From positions 1 to 64,000 of the forward strand of contig NZ_CVTD020000029.1 in assembly GCF_002904165.1 (NCBI RefSeq): DNA of 64,000 bases. Direction: 5' to 3'. This document shows, in pieces, positions 8,190-17,506 of this stretch. The position numbers were made by a program, and so were the translations under genes. A model generated the notes under the pieces. The model did not search any database. It saw only the letters and a list, made by a program, of their open reading frames with translations, and was not told where the DNA came from. Position 1 is the first letter of the stretch. Each line of letters opens with the position of its first letter. The DNA comes from Herbinix hemicellulosilytica. Its GTDB lineage: Bacteria; Bacillota; Clostridia; Lachnospirales; Lachnospiraceae.

Positions 8190-10575
8190 TATTGAAAATC
8201 TAAGAGGAATTAGGTTTAATACAAATATTGATTTAGATAATAAATCTCTAATTATTTTTGGTGAAAATGGAAAAGGAAAAAGTTCAATTGTTGATGGAAT
8301 TGAATATGCAATTACTGGGGATATTAAGCATATTTCTTCAACATGTAGAGAAGTATCATTAAAAAAACACGCCCCTCATATATACGCAGATTTTCAAGAG
8401 ATAAAAGTTGAAGTGGAATTTAGTGATGGAAGCGTATTATCTAATTATAAAGAGCCTGAGAAAGGCACATTGGCATATAGAATAAGAAATAGTAAATTAG
8501 GAAACATAAATATTTTAAGACGCTCTCAACTGTTAGATGCTATTTCTGCCCAACCAAAAGAAAGATATGATTTGTTAAAGCAATTTCTGCCACTTGCTGA
8601 AATAACAAAATTTGAGAATGCTTTAAAAGGAGTAGTTGATAAGTTTCAAGGGGAAGTAAATAATCTTAAAACAGAAATTGAAAATCATATGAGGAACATT
8701 CAGGCTGCTCTTGACATAAAGGATTTAGGTTCTGTTACTTCTGATAATATCTTCTCGATACTTGTAAATAGAGGTAAACAGTTTAACATAGAAGATATAA
8801 AAGACTTTAAGGAAATACCGGAATACATAAAAAAAGTTGATAATTATATTGAGTGTATGGGAAATATAAATCGAGATGTAATTATTAGGAATTTTTTGAA
8901 TTTGCTTAATGAACTAATTGATAAAAAATCACCTGAACTGTTTGCAAAAGCGATTTATGATAATATTAACACAAAACTTGATTTGGTTCAGAAAAAGAAA
9001 GTTGTTTTTTACGAGGAATTTCTCACTACAGGTATTCAATGGTTACAGGAAGAAAACAAATCACTATGTCCATTTTGTGAAAGTCCGATAGATGTACCAA
9101 GTGTTATAGAAAGAGTAAAGAAGAGAATAAATGAGAATTCGGAGTATTCAACACTTAAAAAGGAGTTTCAAAGAGATTATAGTATATTGCAGTCAGAACT
9201 TAAATGGTGGGAAGACAATCTAGACAAGATTAGAAATATAAACAAAAAAATTAATGATGAAAATATTGAAAATTTATGTAAAACAATTGAAGATGATATC
9301 GAGAATTTCAAGAAATTAGTTCCTAATAGCATACAAGAAATCATTATTGTAAAGAATTTGCCAAATTGGAATGAATCTATTTATAAAAATGCTATTCATC
9401 TAAAAAATGAGTATAGTAACAAAGTACTTCCAAAGGATGCCGTGTTATTACTTAACGAAGCAATTAAATTTAAAAATGATTTAAAAATTGTATATGACAA
9501 CATTGTACATATAAATAAGAAAACTAAAGAAAATACTCTTTTAAATAAAAAATATAAAATTGCTAAGCAATTTTATGAGGAATTGGTTCGCCAACGTAAA
9601 AATTCCGTACAAGAAATTTATGATGAAATTAAAAATGATATTAATAGTTACTATAGTAGTATGCATTTTGAAGAGGATATAGGTGATATTGATTTAAAAA
9701 TAAAAGATTCTTCAAGCAAGGGAAGTGTCATAATAGAAGCAAGTTTCTATGAAAAGAGTGGTGAGGACCCGAGAGCATATTATAGTGAATCACATCTTGA
9801 TACTTTAGGATTGGCAATTTTTCTAGCATTATATAAGCGAGAATGTTCAAAAAATAAAGATTTAAGATTATTAATATTAGATGATGTGCTTACATCTGTT
9901 GATGCGGCACATAGAATCAATATAATAAACCTTATTTTTTCTGAATTTAAAGAACACCAATTAATTATTACAACTCATGATATTGTATTATATAAGGAAA
10001 TCCTTGAGTTAGAAAAATTATATGGAGGAAATAACAAGTATAGAAATATTGAGATATGTGAATGGACAAAAGATAGGGGACCTATATTAGATGATACTAA
10101 GTCAGAAATTGAGAAGTTAAGGGAACATTTAACTAATCCTCATACAGATAAAAATATTCTTGCTTCTGCTACTGGTACTTTTCTGGAACTAGTTTTATGC
10201 AAATTAAGGTACTCTTTGGAATTATCAATCCCTGCAAAATATCAAGATAAATATACCATTGTGGATATTTGGGATAACTTATACTCTAAATTAAAGAAGA
10301 ATAAGGAATTTTATAGGTTAAATTCAAAGGTATTAGATTCCATCAATGTTTCTAAGTTTATTAGAAATATAAGTGGGTGTCATTATAATGAATGGGCTCA
10401 AGGAGTATCCAAGGATGAAATAAAACAATTCACAAATAATGTTATACGGTTTTATGAGATAGTATATTGTAGCATTTGTAACTCCTTTATAAAAAAGAGT
10501 AATGATAATGAAGATTATCAATGCAATTGTTCGAGATTGCAATATAATAAAAAAGACCAATTATTAATTTCATAA
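8173..10575 (+). CDS. SMC/Rad50-like AAA ATPase with C-terminal HEPN-type motif
   Basis: 800 residues. N-terminal Walker A GENGKGKSS (about 31-39), long coiled coils, a central CPFC (about 299-302) that may be a zinc-hook apex, an ABC signature-like SESHLDTLGLA region (about 537-547) and Walker B LRLLILDDVLTSVD (about 563-576). After the ATPase comes a helical domain with R731-NISGC-H737, which fits the R-x(4-6)-H active-site pattern of HEPN ribonucleases, then a Cys-rich tail (CSICN...CNC). The layout suggests a DNA-sensing ATPase fused to an RNase effector, as in several anti-phage systems. Lamassu was considered, but no LmuA nuclease is present. Confidence 0.7.
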   Translation: MIRSINIENLRGIRFNTNIDLDNKSLIIFGENGKGKSSIVDGIEYAITGDIKHISSTCREVSLKKHAPHIYADFQEIKVEVEFSDGSVLSNYKEPEKGTLAYRIRNSKLGNINILRRSQLLDAISAQPKERYDLLKQFLPLAEITKFENALKGVVDKFQGEVNNLKTEIENHMRNIQAALDIKDLGSVTSDNIFSILVNRGKQFNIEDIKDFKEIPEYIKKVDNYIECMGNINRDVIIRNFLNLLNELIDKKSPELFAKAIYDNINTKLDLVQKKKVVFYEEFLTTGIQWLQEENKSLCPFCESPIDVPSVIERVKKRINENSEYSTLKKEFQRDYSILQSELKWWEDNLDKIRNINKKINDENIENLCKTIEDDIENFKKLVPNSIQEIIIVKNLPNWNESIYKNAIHLKNEYSNKVLPKDAVLLLNEAIKFKNDLKIVYDNIVHINKKTKENTLLNKKYKIAKQFYEELVRQRKNSVQEIYDEIKNDINSYYSSMHFEEDIGDIDLKIKDSSSKGSVIIEASFYEKSGEDPRAYYSESHLDTLGLAIFLALYKRECSKNKDLRLLILDDVLTSVDAAHRINIINLIFSEFKEHQLIITTHDIVLYKEILELEKLYGGNNKYRNIEICEWTKDRGPILDDTKSEIEKLREHLTNPHTDKNILASATGTFLELVLCKLRYSLELSIPAKYQDKYTIVDIWDNLYSKLKKNKEFYRLNSKVLDSINVSKFIRNISGCHYNEWAQGVSKDEIKQFTNNVIRFYEIVYCSICNSFIKKSNDNEDYQCNCSRLQYNKKDQLLIS

Positions 10576-10710
10576 TTTTTGAATTTATATATGCATGAAA
10601 TTATATACTTTATTTATAGTTTAATAATCACATCTATCAGATTTGCAAAGCAAGAATTTCGGACATACAATAATAAACTAATAAAGAAAATTACTAGTAA
10701 GAATACTAAG

Positions 10711-10741
10711 AACAACGGAGTGTTAGAATAACTCCGTTGTT
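10711..10741. terminator. Bidirectional terminator between convergent genes
   Basis: An 11 bp perfect stem (AACAACGGAGT / ACTCCGTTGTT) around a 9-nt loop lies between the convergent ATPase and 69-residue genes. U-runs are weak on both sides. Confidence 0.6.
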
Positions 10742-10748
10742 AAATCGC

Positions 10749-10958
10749 TTAACTATTATCTGCCAATTTACACAATTCATCCCAACTTAGATTCCTAAAA
10801 TCAGTTAAGTTTTTGCATATGTCATTTCTTATTTTTTTATGTTTTGTCATATAATCTTTTCTTATGGTTATATAAATGTAGTTTTTCGTAAAGACAAATA
10901 GATAGCCGTCTTTACTTCCTAAGTTACCAACCCTTGCAAAGCCTTTTACATTATTCAT
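10749..10958 (-). CDS. Small protein of unknown function
   Basis: 69 residues, basic, with a YLFVFTKNYIYITIRKDYM beta-hairpin-like middle. A strong Shine-Dalgarno (AAAGGAG) precedes the ATG, which supports expression. Convergent with the SMC-like ATPase gene and followed by the shared terminator. No family recognised. Confidence 0.55.
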   Translation of the reverse strand: MNNVKGFARVGNLGSKDGYLFVFTKNYIYITIRKDYMTKHKKIRNDICKNLTDFRNLSWDELCKLADNS

Positions 10959-11035
10959 GAAAAAATCATCTCCTTTCTACTTTTAGTATAACAGATGTTT
11001 ATTGGTATTTCTTTTGATAACGAATAATATACAAA

Positions 11036-11452
11036 TTAATCAAGAATTTTAGAATGACTGTAATCTGAATCATTACCCAATTCCAGTTTTAACCTTTTTA
11101 TGTAACCATAAAGCATTTTGATAATCTCAATCAACTTTTTATCTAAAGCATCATATTGTTCTTTATTTATATAGCCACTCTGATGGGCGGTAAGAAGATG
11201 GTTTCTAACTTCTCCTGCGCTACCTAACGCAGCATTTGCATGAAAGAGTTCTCTTTTAATAAATAATTGGGTGTTTCCTTCGGCAATATTTGCTCCTATA
11301 CTCCTAACAGCCCTTACTAACTGGTCTGTAAGCCTATATTGCTCATAACTCGGAAACCCTTTAACCAATTCTCCTATTTCCTGTTCCAATACATTCGCCT
11401 TCTGCCAAACCTTAAGCGTCTTAAAATCCTTTATGAGTAAATTTTCAGACAT
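11036..11452 (-). CDS. Four-helix bundle protein (S23 / rRNA intervening-sequence family)
   Basis: About 138 residues. The pattern LKVWQKANVLEQEI, LTDQLVRAVRSIGANIAEG and the helical remainder are typical of the TIGR02436 four-helix bundle family, first known from ORFs in 23S rRNA intervening sequences and related in fold to the Avd subunit of diversity-generating retroelements. ATG 11452 is preferred over ATG 11461 because GAAAGG abuts the latter. Biochemical role unknown. No rRNA gene, reverse transcriptase or template repeat is nearby, so a DGR is not supported. Confidence 0.8.
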   Translation of the reverse strand: MSENLLIKDFKTLKVWQKANVLEQEIGELVKGFPSYEQYRLTDQLVRAVRSIGANIAEGNTQLFIKRELFHANAALGSAGEVRNHLLTAHQSGYINKEQYDALDKKLIEIIKMLYGYIKRLKLELGNDSDYSHSKILD

Positions 11453-11974
11453 ATAACTCATCCTTTCAAATCAATTTTTTACATTATATAAAGGGTTAGG
11501 GATAAGTCAAATTCTGATGTTAGAATTTTTATAAAGTAATTACTGAAGGGTAAAAGGGTTAAGGGGCTTATAATACATTATTAATCCTTAGTCCATGTAC
11601 CTCGTGCCTAATACCCTAAACTAGTTTTTGTCGCTTAAAAATCTATTTAAGTATTGTAATATCAAGGATTTGGGCAAATTTACTAAATACATAATTATAT
11701 ATGGGAGGGTAAAGAGGAGAGGGAAAAGGATTTAGGGAAAAGATGATAAAAACACTTGAAAATGTATTTAGTAATTTTATATAAAATAATCGCCCATTAA
11801 TAAAAAGGTATTTTACTAAATTATAATCAAATACCTCCGTTACAATAAATTTGTTTGCTTACCTAATTTGATAGGTAAGCAATTTTTTTGTAAAAATACT
11901 TGAAATTATAAAAAGTGATTAAATATAAAGAACTATAACGAACTTAAATTTATCAAAGAAATGGAGGAATTTTT
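11453..11974. other. Intergenic region upstream of parM
   Basis: About 520 bp without a gene. It contains purine-rich GGGTAAAAGGGTTAAGG-type low-complexity stretches, an inverted pyrimidine counterpart near 11590, a CCTCC at 11835 that could pair with the parM Shine-Dalgarno, and the terminator-like hairpin at 11855. In ParMR systems the centromere parC often lies directly upstream of parM; no clean direct-repeat set was seen here. Confidence 0.5.
11855..11889 (+). terminator. Terminator or attenuator upstream of parM
   Basis: TTGCTTACCT (11855-11864) pairs with AGGTAAGCAA (11873-11882) and is followed by seven T residues. It lies 86 bp before the parM start with no gene in front of it on this strand, so it may act as an attenuator in the parM leader. 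Confidence 0.65.
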
Positions 11975-12886
11975 ATGGAGAATAAGATTATCTTAGGACT
12001 AGACAATGGAAATGCTTATACTAAAAGCAGTGAGGGTTTTAGTTGTCAGTCAGGCTTTACAAAATCTGATGTAGAGCCAATTACAAAACAAAATCTTCTT
12101 ATTTATCAAGGTATTTATTACAGCATAGGAAACAACAGGTCAAGCGTTCAATTGGATAAGACTCAGACTCAGGATGCATTTATATTATCTTTGGCTGCAA
12201 TAGCAGATGCAATTAACAAGGCAGGAATAGAACAGAAAGCAGATGTATTTTTAGGTGCGGGACTTCCTGTCGTCCACTACGGTAAAATGAAACATAAATT
12301 CAGGGAATACTTTATAAGGGACAATATCAAGTTTAGTTTTAATGGAAGCGATTATGCGGTTAATATTGTTGATTGCAGGGTATACCCCCAAGGTTACGCA
12401 GCCTTTATTAATATCTACAAAGACTATAAAAATGTATCAGTAGCAAACGTAATTGATATCGGTGGCTATACTACAGATTTTTTCATAGTAGAAAACGGGA
12501 TAATTAACACTGCAACCTGCTATTCACTACCGAACGGCACAATCACATTGTTTGCATCCATACAGCAGGAATTATTAAAAATAAACATTAATCTGACAGA
12601 AAAGCAGATACAGGATATTATTTTAGGTAAGCAGCCAGTTTTATTTGATGCAGATATAAATAAAATGATAGAAATAAAAGCAAAGGAATATGTAGAAAAT
12701 TTGCTGACAAAGATTTTAGAATACGGTTTTGAATTCAGGAACCCAACAATAATCGTTGGTGGCGGGGGTATGATGTTGAAGAAATATATAGAGTCTTCTG
12801 ATAGAGTAAAATATATAGAAAACCTTGACCAGTTTGCTAATGCACGTGGATATAAGATTTTGCTGGAACAAGAACTAAGAAGGTGA
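11975..12886 (+). CDS. parM: ParM-like plasmid-segregation actin
   Basis: 303 residues with actin/Hsp70 ATPase-fold signatures: phosphate-1 loop LGLDNGNAYTKS (about 7-18), phosphate-2 loop VIDIGGYTTDFFIVENG (about 160-176) and a C-terminal adenosine motif around IIVGGGGMMLKKYIE (about 258-272). This is the ParM/StbA family, whose filaments push replicon copies apart. GGAGG lies 8 nt before the ATG. The small gene immediately downstream fits ParR, so this is a type II partition pair carried on the island. Confidence 0.85.
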   Translation: MENKIILGLDNGNAYTKSSEGFSCQSGFTKSDVEPITKQNLLIYQGIYYSIGNNRSSVQLDKTQTQDAFILSLAAIADAINKAGIEQKADVFLGAGLPVVHYGKMKHKFREYFIRDNIKFSFNGSDYAVNIVDCRVYPQGYAAFINIYKDYKNVSVANVIDIGGYTTDFFIVENGIINTATCYSLPNGTITLFASIQQELLKININLTEKQIQDIILGKQPVLFDADINKMIEIKAKEYVENLLTKILEYGFEFRNPTIIVGGGGMMLKKYIESSDRVKYIENLDQFANARGYKILLEQELRR

Positions 12887-12890
12887 TTTT

Positions 12891-13181
12891 ATGGCTGTAA
12901 AAAGAATTAATTTATCTTTTTCTTTAGATAGGAAAGATGATTTAGAAGTATTTAACATACTATCAAAACAGAAATATAAAACAGATTATGTAATTAAGGC
13001 AGTGTTAACTTATATAGGGGAAAGGGATAAGGGTTTTGATAAGGAAATAGTCAAACAGGCTGTGAAAGAAGCGATAGCGGAATGTGGAGGAATTACCATA
13101 GAAAACAAGGGAAAAGAGAATGATAGTTGCATACAACATGAATTGCCTGACGATATATTTGATATGTTTGACAATCTATAA
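12891..13181 (+). CDS. parR: ParR-like centromere-binding adaptor
   Basis: 96 residues. The N-terminus INLSFSLDRKDDLEVFNIL and the following helices resemble ribbon-helix-helix ParR proteins that accompany clostridial ParM actins. The C-terminal tail is acidic (LPDDIFDMFDNL), the region that in ParR binds the ParM filament. It starts 4 bp after the parM stop with AAGGTGA as Shine-Dalgarno. The identification rests on size, position and N-terminal pattern. Confidence 0.7.
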   Translation: MAVKRINLSFSLDRKDDLEVFNILSKQKYKTDYVIKAVLTYIGERDKGFDKEIVKQAVKEAIAECGGITIENKGKENDSCIQHELPDDIFDMFDNL

Positions 13182-13195
13182 ACTTTAACCTCTAC

Positions 13196-13227
13196 AAGCA
13201 GTGAAGTTTAAGACTTCCTGCTTTTTT
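13196..13227 (+). terminator. Terminator of parMR
   Basis: AAGCAGTGAAGT pairs with ACTTCCTGCTT (one bulge) and is followed by six T residues, 15 bp after the parR stop. Confidence 0.85.
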
Positions 13228-13483
13228 CTTGTATAAAAGTATAGGTGGAGAGACATTGAATAAGCATAAATTACCTTAGGTTAAGCCTTATTCCTCCTTG
13301 CCCCTTTCTCCTAATTCCTCATTCTATAATACACAGTCCCAAAAAGAACTGGAATAAAAAGTTAGGTACTACAAAGAACTATAGTTTGATGGATAGTTGA
13401 AATATAAAGGCAGACTCTTTACAAATAACATTGCTATATGATATTCTTAAAATGCATTCTGGGGAATGTAGTTGATAAATACG

Positions 13484-13536
13484 CAAAATAGGGGAAGTGA
13501 TTGCTTTGCTGCAGTTTCTTTCCCTATTTTGTTTTT
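13484..13536 (+). other. Long-stem terminator-like RNA element
   Basis: CAAAATAGGGGAAG (13484-13497) pairs with CTTTCCCTATTTTG (13518-13531) over 14 positions with one wobble, enclosing 20 nt, and is followed by TTTTT. No gene precedes it closely on this strand, so it is either a stand-alone short RNA or an orphan terminator. It resembles the other nested-hairpin elements of the island in shape. Confidence 0.5.
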
Positions 13537-13862
13537 ATATAAGGTAATTTTCTCTCAGGAGCATAATAGAAGCGTAAAACTCGATTTTAGAAATGGTTTC
13601 CTTATATAGAAAACTGATAAGATAATTATTTAGAATTCATTCTTTTTGCATGAGAAACAGAGCAAATACATAGGCTTTTAATAGATAAAAGGTTTAGAAA
13701 CGGTTTTAAGCGTTAAGGGGTAAAAAGTGATTCTAAAAAAGCAGGTGTAGGGGGATAATAGGTTAAAGGGGATAGGGGGCTTGGAATTCGTAACTGTTTA
13801 ATATGATAATATCTATTAAAAATATTGTTTTTTCTTACCCATTATCTTATTAAGAATCTATA

Positions 13863-13900
13863 GAAAAAAGGCTTCCCATCGATAAAACTGGAAAGCCTTG
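13863..13900 (-). terminator. Terminator of the 95-residue gene
   Basis: On the minus strand AAGGCTT-TCC pairs with GGA-AGCCTT and is followed by a U-rich run, just after the stop codon at 13909. Confidence 0.8.
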
Positions 13901-13908
13901 AAAGATAA

Positions 13909-14196
13909 TTAGTCGGTTAGCCATTTATTAAGGTAATCAATCATTTTGCTTATGTTTGGGTATTTTTCTTTAAACTGTTCAGGAGTCAATTCTGGTATTT
14001 TTTCAGAAAGTTTATTTATTAAATCTTTTAATTCGCCCAGCAAATCTTTTTCACTGTCGTAGTTGTATTCATAGACAGTTACTAGAATATCAAAATAATA
14101 GTCCAAATTCTGATATTGAACAGAATCTTTACCAAAAGCCTTATCAACAGTTTCTAGTAAATTGGCAATTTCTGATTTAAGATGCTTATTCTTCAT
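13909..14196 (-). CDS. Helical protein of unknown function
   Basis: 95 residues from the ATG at 14196, which has AAAGGAGAT upstream; the earlier in-frame ATG at 14217 overlaps that Shine-Dalgarno. All-helical and acidic (KNKHLKSEIANLLETVDKAF...). It has its own terminator, so it is a monocistronic gene. No family recognised. Confidence 0.6.
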   Translation of the reverse strand: MKNKHLKSEIANLLETVDKAFGKDSVQYQNLDYYFDILVTVYEYNYDSEKDLLGELKDLINKLSEKIPELTPEQFKEKYPNISKMIDYLNKWLTD

Positions 14197-14514
14197 AAAC
14201 CACCATCTCCTTTCCAAAGTTTTATGGCATTATAGGAAAGGATAAAGATAAAAGTCAAATATATTTTCTCAAATTCAAAAAATTTTTCTTTCTTGCAATG
14301 CGTTAATTATATGGTTAAAGTTAATTTTGTCGCCCAAAAATGCTTTAAACCTTCTGAATTCAAAGGTTTATACAGTTTCAACTAATTACATATACATTAA
14401 AAACAGGATTAGAAGTATAAAGGTTAAAAATAAAAGACGACATAAGAATATATCCAGCCATATGAGTGCATATCATATTAATTCAGTAATATGGACTTCT
14501 ATGGATACAGAGTA
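14197..14514. other. Intergenic region, nothing recognised
   Basis: About 320 bp between two minus-strand genes. A plus-strand ORF at 14327-14572 runs into the sigma-like gene in antisense, lacks a Shine-Dalgarno and is considered spurious. No repeat or terminator was recognised. Confidence 0.5.
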
Positions 14515-15342
14515 CTATGTCATTCTGCATAGATGGCTACGAATCTTTTTACCAGCCCTGGCTTTTATCTGACGGGAATATTCAGGTGTAATATTTAGTA
14601 TTTGGGCAATTTCTATATGGGTATATCCATCTATGAGCAAATTTAATACTTGTTGTTCTTTTTCTGTTAATATTCCTTTAATACTGGAAAAAATATCATC
14701 TGTGCCATCAGCGTCGATAAGAGTATACATATTGTGTTTATATTGAAATTTATCAAAAGAATTAGTTGTCTCGTCTGAAGAACATTCATATTTAATCCTG
14801 TCTATGCTTAATATTTGTAATGTTAAGTCACGTTTGACACATTTATATATATAATCCCAATACTGGTCACAAAATTTAACGGCAAGATAATAAGAATATT
14901 GATTATTAAATTTCTCTAATGTTTTTTCAATCTTATCTAAAGAGATTTTATTCACCAGTTCCCAGAAAGGGTATATAAGAGTATAGTTCCAAGGTTTAGA
15001 ATCATCTGTATATCCATACAGTTGAATATAATCATTAAAATATCTTCCATAAACAGAAGTAAAATCAAATTTAAATTTGAAACTTTTATCATAATGATTG
15101 CACAATAAAGAATCTTGTAATTCAATAAGTTTAGAATACCTTTGCTTTCTAATTTTAGGCGAATAGATTTTAGTTATATCTCCTGTTATTGTCCATTTTA
15201 AAAGGGGCTCCATTAAATAATACAAATTAACGAAAATTTCATTTTGATGATGTTTGTTTAAATTGCTTTTATCTTCTTGCCCTAACTTGTACATGTACAG
15301 AAGGGATTTTACTTTTTTATCATTTATGTATGGTTTTTTCAT
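14515..15342 (-). CDS. Sigma-70-like / LuxR-type helix-turn-helix factor
   Basis: About 275 residues. The last 60 residues carry a sigma region 4-like HTH (ILTEKEQQVLNLLIDGYT, IAQILNITPEYSRQIKARAGKK). The N-terminal part is poorly conserved and resembles divergent sigma factors of phage-like elements. ATG 15342 is chosen because GGAGG lies 9 nt upstream; the longer ORF start at 15399 has none. It is divergent from the primase gene and shares the short region between them, so it may drive replicon genes. Whether it is a true sigma factor or a regulator is uncertain. Confidence 0.65.
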   Translation of the reverse strand: MKKPYINDKKVKSLLYMYKLGQEDKSNLNKHHQNEIFVNLYYLMEPLLKWTITGDITKIYSPKIRKQRYSKLIELQDSLLCNHYDKSFKFKFDFTSVYGRYFNDYIQLYGYTDDSKPWNYTLIYPFWELVNKISLDKIEKTLEKFNNQYSYYLAVKFCDQYWDYIYKCVKRDLTLQILSIDRIKYECSSDETTNSFDKFQYKHNMYTLIDADGTDDIFSSIKGILTEKEQQVLNLLIDGYTHIEIAQILNITPEYSRQIKARAGKKIRSHLCRMT

Positions 15343-15466
15343 ATGAATCATCCTCCACGATTGTTTTTGACATTTTAGCCATAGCAAGAAGAAAATCAAA
15401 TTTTGAAGTAAAAATTTTAAAAAAACAAGATAAAAATTTGAAAACCAAAGATTTGGTCAATATAAT

Positions 15467-15488
15467 GCCTCCAAATTAAGACGGAGGC
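15467..15488 (+). promoter_or_regulatory. Hairpin covering the primase ribosome-binding site
   Basis: GCCTCC (15467-15472) is the exact complement of GGAGGC (15483-15488), which contains the Shine-Dalgarno of the primase gene, with a 10-nt loop. If formed it would hide the ribosome-binding site. Confidence 0.45.
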
Positions 15489-15495
15489 GATGTAT

Positions 15496-17049
15496 ATGGA
15501 AAACAAAACTTTTTCGTTTGGTAAGGTAAAAGGGATGGATATGGTGGAAGTTATGAATATGGAAACCATACATGCCAACTTTTCTGGATTACAATATCTA
15601 TGGGGACAGTACAAAAGAAGCACAAACGATACAGTAAAAGAAGAAATAGCAGAATGCTTTAAAACATATGCGGGTGATTATATTGTTAGATTTGGGAAAT
15701 ATAAGGGACTAACGCTGAAGCAGATTGATGAAATAAATAGAAGTTATTTGGAAAATTATCTTACTCATAACGATAATGAAGAAATTAGAGTAGTTGTTAA
15801 AACATACCTTAAATATCATCCAGAAAAGATGAATGGTGAATATAATAACTATCAACAGCAGACATATGCATACTATGATGAGTTGAAACAGAAGATTAAT
15901 GATAGCAGCCAATTAAATATAGAGCACGTAATCAGAGCCTTAGGGTATGCAATAGAAAATGGGAAGTTTGAGCACTGCCCCTGGGGATGTGATATGCATA
16001 GTAAAAGGTATCAGCATGCAATTTTAAAGAAAGGTAATGACAATTCTTATTTTGTTGGCTGTTTTAAATGTGGGAAAAGAGAAAACTTTATTAAATTTGT
16101 ATGTGAAAAGAAAAACTATAGTTTTACTGAAGCACTGGAATGGATATCAGGTGTTTTAGGGATTACAGTTTCAAATGTTGAGCATAAAAATGTTGCAGAA
16201 ATAAAAAAAGAATTTGTAAATGTGGAGGAAGAAATTGTGCTTGAGAAGCGAATTCTTCCAGAGGTTAGTCTTGAAGGCTTTGGCTTTAATAAAGGAGTAT
16301 ATCCTCCTGCATTTTTTAAAAGGGGATTTACAGTAAAGGATGCGGAAGAGATGGAAGTGTATTTTGCAGGAAGAGACTGTGTTAATGGTTTTAGAAACAG
16401 AATATGTTTCCTGGTTAGAGATTTAAATGATAGGCTTGTAGGGGTTGTGGGGAGAAATAAATACAGCGAGGAAGAACATTACGACTATTGGGCTAAAAGG
16501 CTGGGATTAAAAGATATTAGTAGAGAAGAAAAAATAAAAGAGATTGAAAATCAAAATTGCATATATAAAAAGTACTATAATTTTGAGGGATTTAAATCGG
16601 GATGCACTTTATATAATGCAAACCGGCTGGTTAATAGTAGTAAAGAAGAAGTTTTTATTGTTGAAGGACCATTTGATGTAATGAAAATGGTGCTTAAACA
16701 TGGCTATAAAAATACAGTGGGGATGTTCGGCCATTCCCTCAGTAAGGGACAACTATATCAACTTTACCAGTTGTATGAGAATGTAAGAGAAAAAATTAAG
16801 ATATATCTACTTGTTGACAACGATGAGGCTGGGTTAAAAGGTTTTGAGAATAATGTAAAGAGTCTTCAGGAATTAGGATTCAGAAACATCTATAAGATGA
16901 TTCTCGAAGGAGCAAAGGATGCAGGAGAAGCCACAAAAGAGCAGGTAGACAAAGCATATAAAACTGCACAACTCCAGACTATAAGATATAACAAGAAGAA
17001 AATCGTTGTAAAAGATTATGATACAGGACTGAAAAATGCTGTAGAATAA
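15496..17049 (+). CDS. DnaG-like primase (CHC2 zinc finger + TOPRIM)
   Basis: 517 residues. ATG 15496 is 8 nt from GGAGG; ATG 15490 is too close. A CHC2-type zinc finger (CPWGCDMHSKR about 161-171 and CFKCGKR about 188-194) is followed by an RNAP-like TOPRIM region with IVEGPFDVMKM (about 388-398) and LLVDNDEAGLKGF (about 437-449). The arrangement is that of phage or plasmid primases, preceded by an extra 150-residue N-terminal domain. It synthesises primers for replication. The inverted iteron array lies directly downstream, which suggests a replication module. No dedicated helicase gene is visible nearby. Confidence 0.85.
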   Translation: MENKTFSFGKVKGMDMVEVMNMETIHANFSGLQYLWGQYKRSTNDTVKEEIAECFKTYAGDYIVRFGKYKGLTLKQIDEINRSYLENYLTHNDNEEIRVVVKTYLKYHPEKMNGEYNNYQQQTYAYYDELKQKINDSSQLNIEHVIRALGYAIENGKFEHCPWGCDMHSKRYQHAILKKGNDNSYFVGCFKCGKRENFIKFVCEKKNYSFTEALEWISGVLGITVSNVEHKNVAEIKKEFVNVEEEIVLEKRILPEVSLEGFGFNKGVYPPAFFKRGFTVKDAEEMEVYFAGRDCVNGFRNRICFLVRDLNDRLVGVVGRNKYSEEEHYDYWAKRLGLKDISREEKIKEIENQNCIYKKYYNFEGFKSGCTLYNANRLVNSSKEEVFIVEGPFDVMKMVLKHGYKNTVGMFGHSLSKGQLYQLYQLYENVREKIKIYLLVDNDEAGLKGFENNVKSLQELGFRNIYKMILEGAKDAGEATKEQVDKAYKTAQLQTIRYNKKKIVVKDYDTGLKNAVE

Positions 17050-17144
17050 AATAAAAAAATTTAAAAAGTTTTATAAAAAGTGTCACATTTTTAAATTTAA
17101 AGCCTGTATAATATATATATAGAAGCATATAAAGAATTGTTAAG

Positions 17145-17418
17145 CCTTATAAACAGTTGAACTGTGTATATATTTTTATTACAAATATTTCATTCATTGT
17201 TGACCCTTACAAACAGTTAAACTATGATACATATTTTTATTAATAAAGTATTTTTAAATATTATAGTAAAAGGTAAAATTAATTGTTACTCCTTATCAAA
17301 CAGTGGCGTAAAAATGACTGAATTTGGCAAACACATTTGCACCACTGTTTATAAGGAAAAACAACAAAATTCAACTGTTTATAAGAAGCAACAAACAAAG
17401 TTTAACTGTTTGCAAAAG
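17145..17418. repeat. Symmetric 3+3 iteron array (candidate origin)
   Basis: Six copies of a CCTTATAAACAGTTRAAC-like 18-mer: three forward at 17145, 17205 and 17291 and three inverted at 17340, 17370 and 17401. The innermost pair is almost perfectly complementary and could form a 16-17 bp stem. The stretch between copies is very AT-rich. Position between primase and spoVS-like genes, with parMR nearby, fits a replication origin or a partition/operator site. Confidence 0.75.
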
Positions 17419-17506
17419 TTAACAATTTTACATATTTGTTATTTAAACTTGAAATAATATAAAATTCCTTCCTATAATGCTTGAAACATTAAGGAGGGAT
17501 TTTATA

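Larger units (their letters stand above)
13182..13908. other. Gene-free region after parMR
   Basis: About 730 bp with no credible gene. It contains the parR terminator, a pyrimidine-rich CCTTATTCCTCC-type stretch near 13290, a nested hairpin at 13484 and a purine-rich GGGGATAATAGG-type stretch near 13750. The two low-complexity stretches are complementary in character. Confidence 0.6.

Noticed and set aside
11036-11452. Diversity-generating retroelement, because of an Avd-like four-helix bundle protein
   Set aside because: No reverse transcriptase gene and no adenine-mutated template/variable repeat pair nearby.
14327-14572. 81-codon plus-strand ORF
   Set aside because: It overlaps the sigma-like gene in antisense, lacks a ribosome-binding site and has no protein-like pattern.
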